Source: Cupriavidus laharis (GTDB taxonomy: Bacteria > Pseudomonadota > Gammaproteobacteria > Burkholderiales > Burkholderiaceae). Taken from it: 64,000 bases of DNA. The notes beneath the pieces are model-generated. The model made no database searches. It was not told where the DNA came from and saw only the letters and a list, made by a program, of their open reading frames with translations. Numbering within the stretch: position 1 is the stretch's first letter; each line of letters starts with the position of its first letter. The stretch lies in the NCBI RefSeq assembly GCF_914271435.1, contig NZ_CAJZAI010000010.1:1-64000 (forward strand), read 5' to 3'. This document shows, piece by piece, positions 58,890-64,000 of this stretch. Position numbers and translations under genes: made by a program.

Positions 58890-61265
58890 TCAGGCGCCGC
58901 CGAACATCTCCAGGATCTTCTTCTTCTCCGCCTCGACATCGGCGGGCGAGCGCGTGCTTTCCTCGGGCTTGCCCGGCCACGGGTCGCCCAGGCCCACCGA
59001 AGCCACGCCGGCGCCGCTGGCGTTCTCCTCGAAGGTCCAGTCGCCGCCAGCCATGACCACGCCTTCCGGCGCCGGGCGTTCGGGGGCTTCCGGTACACCC
59101 TTGAGCATCTTGCCCATGTAGCCGACCCAGATCGGCAGGGCCAGGCCGCCGCCGGTCTCGCGCACGCCCAGGCTCTTGGGCTGGTCGTAGCCCATCCAGG
59201 CAATGGCCACCAGGTTGGGCGTGTAGCCGGCAAACCAGGCGTCCACGGCGTCGTTGGTGGTACCGGTCTTGCCGGCGAGGTCGTTGCGGCCCAGACGCTG
59301 CTTGGCGGCATTGGCCGTGCCCATGCGCACCACGTCGCGCAGCATGCTGTCGGCGATGAACGCGGTGCGTGCGTCGAGCACGCGCACGGCGTCGGTGCCG
59401 GCGCGCTGCGGCTGCGTTTCGGAGAGGACCTTGCCGCGCGAATCGACCACCTTCTGGATCAGGTACGGATTGATGCGATAGCCGCCGTTGGCGAACACGG
59501 AGTACGCGCCCGCCATCTGCAGCGGCGTCACGCTGCCCGCGCCCAGTGCCATCGGCAGGTAGGCCGGGTGCTTGTCGGCTTCGAAGCCGAAGCGGGTGAT
59601 GAAGTCCTGGGCATATTGCGTGCCGATTGCCCGCAGGATGCGCACGGAAACCAGGTTCTTCGACTTGGCCAGTGCCCGGCGCATGGTCATCGGGCCTTCG
59701 AACTTGCCGTCATAGTTCTTCGGCTCCCACACCTGGCCGCCGGTGTCCGGACCGATTGTCAGCGGAGCGTCATTGATGACGGTCGCAGGCGAGAAACCCT
59801 TCTCCAGCGCGGCCGAGTAGATGAACGGCTTGAAGCTGGAGCCGGGCTGGCGCCAGGCTTGCGTCACATGGTTGAACTTGTTGCGGTTGAAGTCGAAGCC
59901 GCCAACCATCGAGCGGATCTCGCCGTCCTGCGGGTTGATCGAGACAAAAGCCGCCGACACTTCCGGGAGCTGCGTGACCGACCACTGACCTTTTTCATCC
60001 TGCGTCACGCGGATGATGGCGCCCGGGCGGATCCTGGTCTTGGGCTGCGCGCTAGCCGACAGCGACGGCGCGATGAAGCGCAGCGCGGAGCCCTCGATGG
60101 TGGCTACTTCGCCCGACAGCAACGTCGCCTTCACCTGGCGCGGCGACACGCTGGTCACGACGGCCGAGCGCAGGTCGTCGCTGCCGGGGTGTTCGACCAG
60201 GGCATCGTCGATCGCCTGCTCGCGTTCTGCCTGATCGGACGGCAGGTCGATGAAGGCTTCCGGTCCGCGGTAACCGTGCTTGCGTTCGTAGTTCATGATG
60301 CCCGAGCGCACGGCCTCGTAGGCGGCATCCTGGTCGGGCTTGGTCAGCGTGGTGTAGACCGTCAGGCCGCGCGTGTAGGTTTCCTCGCGGTATTGCGCGT
60401 ACATCAGCTGGCGCACGATCTCGGCCACGTATTCGGCATGCGTCGAGAATTCGTTGCCTTCGGTGCGGACCTTCGGGGATTCGCGCAAGGCTTCGTCGTA
60501 CTGCTCAGGCGTGATGTAACGCAGATCGCGCATGCGCTGCAGGATGTACTCCTGGCGTACCTTCGCGCGCTTGGGGTTGACGACCGGGTTGTAGGCCGAC
60601 GGCGCCTTGGGCAGGCCGGCGAGCATGGCGGCCTCGGCCGGCGTCACATCGCGCACCGACTTGCCGAAGTAGACGCGCGCCGCGCTGTCGAAGCCATAGG
60701 CGCGCTGGCCCAGGTAGATCTGGTTCATGTACAGCTCGAGGATCTGGTCCTTGGTCAGGTTCGCCTCGATCTTGTACGCGAGCATCATTTCGTAGATCTT
60801 GCGCGTGTAGGTCTTCTCGCTGGACAGGAAGAAGTTGCGCGCGACCTGCATGGTGATGGTGGAAGCGCCCTGCGACAGCCCGCCGCGCAGGTTCGCCAGG
60901 CCGGCGCGCATCACGCCGACGAAGTCCACGCCGCCGTGCTCGTAGAAACGGTCGTCCTCGATCGCGAGCACGGCCTTCTTCATCACATCGGGGATTTCGG
61001 CGATGGGCACGAAGTTGCGGCGCTCTTCGCCGAACTCGCCGATCAGGACGTTGTCCGCAGTGAAGATGCGCAGCGGAATCTTCGGGCGATAGTCTGTGAT
61101 GGTGTCCAGCGACGGCAGGTTGGGCGCGGCCACCAGCAGCGCATAGCCCAGCAGCAGCGCGACCGCCACGATGCCGGCGACGATCAGCCCGACCACCCAG
61201 AACGTGATCCGCGCCCAGAGCGAGCGGCGAGCAGGGAGGGACGGCTTCTGTTGTGCTGTGGCCAT
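58890..61265 (-). CDS. mrcA: penicillin-binding protein 1A
   Basis: 791-residue bifunctional peptidoglycan synthase. An N-terminal membrane anchor (about 20-46) is followed by the GT51 glycosyltransferase with catalytic EDDRFYEHGG (E103). An OB-like insert precedes the transpeptidase, which has S477-F-K479 (SFKP), S535-K-N and K666-T-G (KTGTTN). Divergent from pilM, as in Pseudomonas and many betaproteobacteria. Gene is also called ponA. Confidence 0.96.
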   Translation of the reverse strand: MATAQQKPSLPARRSLWARITFWVVGLIVAGIVAVALLLGYALLVAAPNLPSLDTITDYRPKIPLRIFTADNVLIGEFGEERRNFVPIAEIPDVMKKAVLAIEDDRFYEHGGVDFVGVMRAGLANLRGGLSQGASTITMQVARNFFLSSEKTYTRKIYEMMLAYKIEANLTKDQILELYMNQIYLGQRAYGFDSAARVYFGKSVRDVTPAEAAMLAGLPKAPSAYNPVVNPKRAKVRQEYILQRMRDLRYITPEQYDEALRESPKVRTEGNEFSTHAEYVAEIVRQLMYAQYREETYTRGLTVYTTLTKPDQDAAYEAVRSGIMNYERKHGYRGPEAFIDLPSDQAEREQAIDDALVEHPGSDDLRSAVVTSVSPRQVKATLLSGEVATIEGSALRFIAPSLSASAQPKTRIRPGAIIRVTQDEKGQWSVTQLPEVSAAFVSINPQDGEIRSMVGGFDFNRNKFNHVTQAWRQPGSSFKPFIYSAALEKGFSPATVINDAPLTIGPDTGGQVWEPKNYDGKFEGPMTMRRALAKSKNLVSVRILRAIGTQYAQDFITRFGFEADKHPAYLPMALGAGSVTPLQMAGAYSVFANGGYRINPYLIQKVVDSRGKVLSETQPQRAGTDAVRVLDARTAFIADSMLRDVVRMGTANAAKQRLGRNDLAGKTGTTNDAVDAWFAGYTPNLVAIAWMGYDQPKSLGVRETGGGLALPIWVGYMGKMLKGVPEAPERPAPEGVVMAGGDWTFEENASGAGVASVGLGDPWPGKPEESTRSPADVEAEKKKILEMFGGA

Positions 61266-61630
61266 AAGGGAAATACCTAGTCAGGAGTGCGGGGGATTAT
61301 ATCTTCCGAGATGGCGGCAACTTCCTGCGCAGTGGCGCCTGCGACGCTACTGCGCTGTTACAAGATGTAATGTCCCGGATCGCGGCAGATTGCGCGGATG
61401 TGAGAGCAGAAAAAAGGCGGGGAAGGGAACCCGACGACCGTGGGGTTTTGGCAACGCTTTGGCGATGCCTCCGGAAAAATAAAAGCGTGGTCAAACCGGC
61501 ACATTGCCAGCACTGCTGGTTTTTGTGAGAATCCACCAACATAAAAGAGCAAAACGTTTCATCCAAGAAACAGGGCTCGCCCGATTAGAGCAGTCAAGCC
61601 AGGGGCGAGTTCAAATGTCAGGGGGTCACC
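61266..61630. other. mrcA-pilM divergent spacer
   Basis: 365 bases without a convincing gene; it must contain the promoters of mrcA (leftwards) and pilM (rightwards). It is less GC-rich than its surroundings. A GG-N10-GC pattern (61498-61511) recalls a sigma54 promoter, but the -12 element is poor. I see no strong sigma70 site. Confidence 0.5.
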
Positions 61631-62716
61631 TTGCGACGGGGCATTTTGTCGGGGCTTCTGCGCCGGACTACGGTCGGCGTAGATATCGGGTCGTCCAGTG
61701 TCAAGGTAGTCGAGCTGTCCGTGGGGGGCAGCAAGCATGACTACCGGCTGGAAAAATGTGCCAGCGAACTGCTGGATCGCAATGCCGTTGCCGATGGCAA
61801 CGTCATCAATATCGAGGCTGTCGGCATCGCGCTGAAGCGTGCGCTCGGCAAGGCCGGCATCCGCACCAAGGATGTGGTGCTTGGCGTGCCCTCGATGCTG
61901 ACGGAGTCTCAGACCGTCAGCCTGCCGGACAACCTGTCCGAAGACGAGCTTTATTCCCAGGTCGAATCCGAGGCGCACCGGCTCTATCCGCCGTCGCAGG
62001 CGGTCAATTTCGACTTCGCCGTGATCGGCCCGAGCGAGACCGAGGGCGGCATCGGCGTGCGCGTGACCGCGGCCAACAGCGACCGCGTGCAGGAGCGCGT
62101 CACCGCTGCCGAGATGGCGGGCCTGCGCCCGCAAGTCATGGACGTCGAGGAATACGCGGTGCAGCGGACCATCGTGCAGATGCTCGGTGTGCCGCGCGAT
62201 ATGTCGGAAGCCGACGCACGTGCGTTGCCGGTGGTGGCCGTCATTCACCTCGGCGGCAGCCGTTCCAAGGCCATCTTCTACCAGGGCTGGAAAGAGCTGT
62301 ACGAGCAGCCCCTGAACAGCTACGGCGACCAGCTCACGCAGAGCGCGGCGCGCATGTTCACGCTCGACGCGCTCAAGGCCGAGATCAAGAAACGCAAGAA
62401 CACGCTGCCGGAAGCCTGGCGCGCCCAGCTGCTCAAGCCATCGCTCGAAGCGCTGGCCATGGAAGTACAGGCCGCAGTGGGCAATTTCATCGCCAGCTCC
62501 AGCCTGGGGCGGGTCGACGAGATCCTGCTGTCGGGCGGGCATGCGTCGCTGCTTGGCGTGCAGGCGGCCATCCAGCAGCAGACCCAGATCACCACCACGC
62601 TGGCGAATCCGTTCGCCAACATGGTGACCAACGGCAAGGTCAACGAGCGCTATCTGCAGCGTGACCTGCCGGCGTACATCGTCAGCGCCGGACTGGCATT
62701 GCGCGGCCTGCAATAA
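61631..62716 (+). CDS. pilM: type IV pilus assembly ATPase-like protein PilM
   Basis: 361 residues with an actin/FtsA-like fold: GVDIGSSSVKVVEL (16-29) is the phosphate-binding segment and LLSGGHASLLGV the C-terminal adenosine-binding region. It is a cytoplasmic ring that binds the PilN N-terminus. The start is a TTG (61631) with gggg upstream; a TTG at 61646 is an alternative and no in-frame ATG is near. First gene of pilMNO. Confidence 0.94.
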   Translation: MRRGILSGLLRRTTVGVDIGSSSVKVVELSVGGSKHDYRLEKCASELLDRNAVADGNVINIEAVGIALKRALGKAGIRTKDVVLGVPSMLTESQTVSLPDNLSEDELYSQVESEAHRLYPPSQAVNFDFAVIGPSETEGGIGVRVTAANSDRVQERVTAAEMAGLRPQVMDVEEYAVQRTIVQMLGVPRDMSEADARALPVVAVIHLGGSRSKAIFYQGWKELYEQPLNSYGDQLTQSAARMFTLDALKAEIKKRKNTLPEAWRAQLLKPSLEALAMEVQAAVGNFIASSSLGRVDEILLSGGHASLLGVQAAIQQQTQITTTLANPFANMVTNGKVNERYLQRDLPAYIVSAGLALRGLQ

Positions 62717-62736
62717 CGCACCCCGGGGGAATCCGA

Positions 62737-63378
62737 ATGTCAACGAACACGCTCCCGTCGGTCAACCTGCTGCCCTACCACGAAGCCCGCAAGGCTGCCC
62801 GGCGCAAACGCGTCTACGGGATCCTTGGCGGCGCGGCGGCAGGTGGTGCGCTGGTGGTGCTGCTGGGCGGACTTTATATCGATCACCAGATCGAATCGGT
62901 TGTCGGGCTGAACCAGGTGCTGACCGCCGAGAATGCGCGGCTGGACAGCCAGATCCGCGAGGTCAACACACTCAAGAAGGACATCGAGGCCCTGCTGCAG
63001 CGCCAGCAGGCCGTGGAAAGCCTGCAGACTGAGCGCAACCGGCCGGTGCAGCTGCTGGAGGAACTGGTGCGCCAGGTGCCGGAAGGGGTCTACCTGACCA
63101 GCCTCAAGCAGACGGGAGAGGCGTTCACGATCGCCGGCGTGGCGCAGTCCAACGAGCGCATTTCGGAGCTGTTGCGCAACATAGGCGCCGTGCCCTGGCT
63201 CGACAAGGCCGAACTGGTCGAGTCCAAGGCCGTGACGATGACCAACAACTTGCGTGAGCAGCGCCGCCTGTTCGATTTCTCCATGCGCTTCGCCTACCGC
63301 GCTCCCGAAACGCCGGCCGACAAGAAGAATGGTCCGGTACGCCCGGCCCAGGCGCCGGCCGCTAATGGAAAGGCCTGA
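62737..63378 (+). CDS. pilN: type IV pilus inner-membrane protein PilN
   Basis: 213 residues. The N-terminal PSVNLLPYHE motif binds PilM. One membrane segment (about 28-49), a coiled coil (about 60-105), and a periplasmic ferredoxin-like domain follow. It pairs with PilO to form the pilus alignment complex. Confidence 0.94.
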   Translation: MSTNTLPSVNLLPYHEARKAARRKRVYGILGGAAAGGALVVLLGGLYIDHQIESVVGLNQVLTAENARLDSQIREVNTLKKDIEALLQRQQAVESLQTERNRPVQLLEELVRQVPEGVYLTSLKQTGEAFTIAGVAQSNERISELLRNIGAVPWLDKAELVESKAVTMTNNLREQRRLFDFSMRFAYRAPETPADKKNGPVRPAQAPAANGKA

Positions 63379-63380
63379 TC

Positions 63381-64000
63381 ATGGGGCTCAATACCGAAAT
63401 CAACCTGGCGGACCTGACGGGCCAGTTCCGCGGGCTCAACATGAACGAGCCGGAGACGTGGCCCGCAGCGCCGCGCGCGGTGTTCGCCATCATGGCGGCG
63501 GCGGTGGTGCTGCTGCTCGGATGGCAGTTCTATTGGAGCGGCAAGACCGACGAGCTGGACCGCCAGCGCGCGGAACAGGAGTCCCTCAAGCAGGCCTACC
63601 AGTCCAAGGTCGCGCAGGTCGCCAACCTGGAAGCGCTGCGCGAGCAGAAAAAGCAGGTCGAGCTGCGTGTCGCGCAACTTGAGCGCCAGCTTCCGAACAA
63701 GACGGAAATGGATGCCCTGCTCGCCGACGTCAACCACGCTGGCGTGGCGCGTGGCCTGCAGTTCGAACTGTTCAAGCCGCAGGCCGCCGTGCTCAAGCCT
63801 TACTTCGCCGAGATCCCAGTGAACCTGAAGGTGACGGGCCGCTACCACGACGTCGCGCAGTTCAATGCCGATGTCGCCGCCCTGTCGCGGATCGTGTCGA
63901 TGCAAAACCTGCAGCTTGCGAATACCAAGGATGGCGCGCTGACGATGGAGGCGGTCGCGATGGCCTACCGCACGCTGGACCCGGACGAGCAGGCCGCGCA
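63381..64000 (+). CDS. pilO: type IV pilus inner-membrane protein PilO (partial, runs off the window)
   Basis: 206 codons are present before the window ends. Short cytoplasmic N-terminus, one membrane segment (about 31-52), a coiled coil (about 55-105, with EQKKQVELRVAQLERQLP), then the periplasmic domain. Starts two bases after pilN. pilP and pilQ are expected next, outside the window. Confidence 0.93.
   Translation, partial: MGLNTEINLADLTGQFRGLNMNEPETWPAAPRAVFAIMAAAVVLLLGWQFYWSGKTDELDRQRAEQESLKQAYQSKVAQVANLEALREQKKQVELRVAQLERQLPNKTEMDALLADVNHAGVARGLQFELFKPQAAVLKPYFAEIPVNLKVTGRYHDVAQFNADVAALSRIVSMQNLQLANTKDGALTMEAVAMAYRTLDPDEQAA

Noticed and set aside
61498..61511. Sigma54-like GG-N10-GC before pilM
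   Set aside because: The -24 half is acceptable but the -12 half (cagca) departs from TTGC, and no activator site was seen. Kept only as a remark.

Overview
The window is a chromosomal segment of a high-GC betaproteobacterium of the Burkholderiaceae, most probably Cupriavidus or a close relative of Ralstonia. The grounds are the gene order (5S rRNA end, tRNA-Tyr/Gly/Thr, tuf, tRNA-Trp, secE-nusG-rplKAJL-rpoBC, then str, S10, spc and alpha operons), the protein sequences, two tuf copies, and neighbours such as the System II cytochrome c genes, lptM-lysA and mrcA/pilMNO. The assignment is from memory of these families, not from a database search.

Layout. 1-14.7 kb: 3' end of a 5S rRNA, a tRNA cluster around the first tuf, secE-nusG, and the rplK-rplA-rplJ-rplL-rpoB-rpoC block with leader and attenuator structures, closed by a strong terminator. 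14.8-17.3 kb: a YbaK-type deacylase and recQ. 17.3-22.7 kb: str operon rpsL-rpsG-fusA-tuf, with rpsJ attached to its end and a strong terminator behind rpsJ. 22.7-27.9 kb: a foreign-looking catabolic block, made of a divergent AraC/XylS-type regulator and four genes (dienelactone hydrolase/SnoaL fusion, short-chain dehydrogenase, StyA-like flavin monooxygenase, flavin reductase). Its content and order match the indole-to-anthranilate (iif/ind) clusters. It sits between rpsJ and rplC, so it splits what is normally a continuous S10 operon. 28.0-42.6 kb: rplC through rpsQ, then spc (rplN to secY-infA-rpmJ) and alpha (rpsM-rpsK-rpsD-rpoA-rplQ) genes, with new or extra promoters in front of rplC and rplN.

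42.6-64 kb is housekeeping and envelope biology: cutA-dsbD, a CorA-type transporter, hemB, yihA (engB), a diheme cytochrome c4, resB-ccsA (cytochrome c maturation), a small lipoprotein, an ECF sigma/anti-sigma pair, msrPQ (periplasmic methionine sulfoxide repair), lptM-lysA, cyaY, mrcA and the start of pilMNO. A probable small RNA gene lies on the + strand between hemB and yihA.

The most interesting part is the regulated catabolic operon inside the ribosomal protein locus. The sequence shows two XylS-type direct repeats in front of it, a terminator that now ends the upstream half, no clear terminator at its own end, and a near-consensus promoter with a 5' hairpin that restarts ribosomal protein transcription at rplC. 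Several ribosomal promoters here (str, spc, rplC) are built into or directly followed by perfect inverted repeats.
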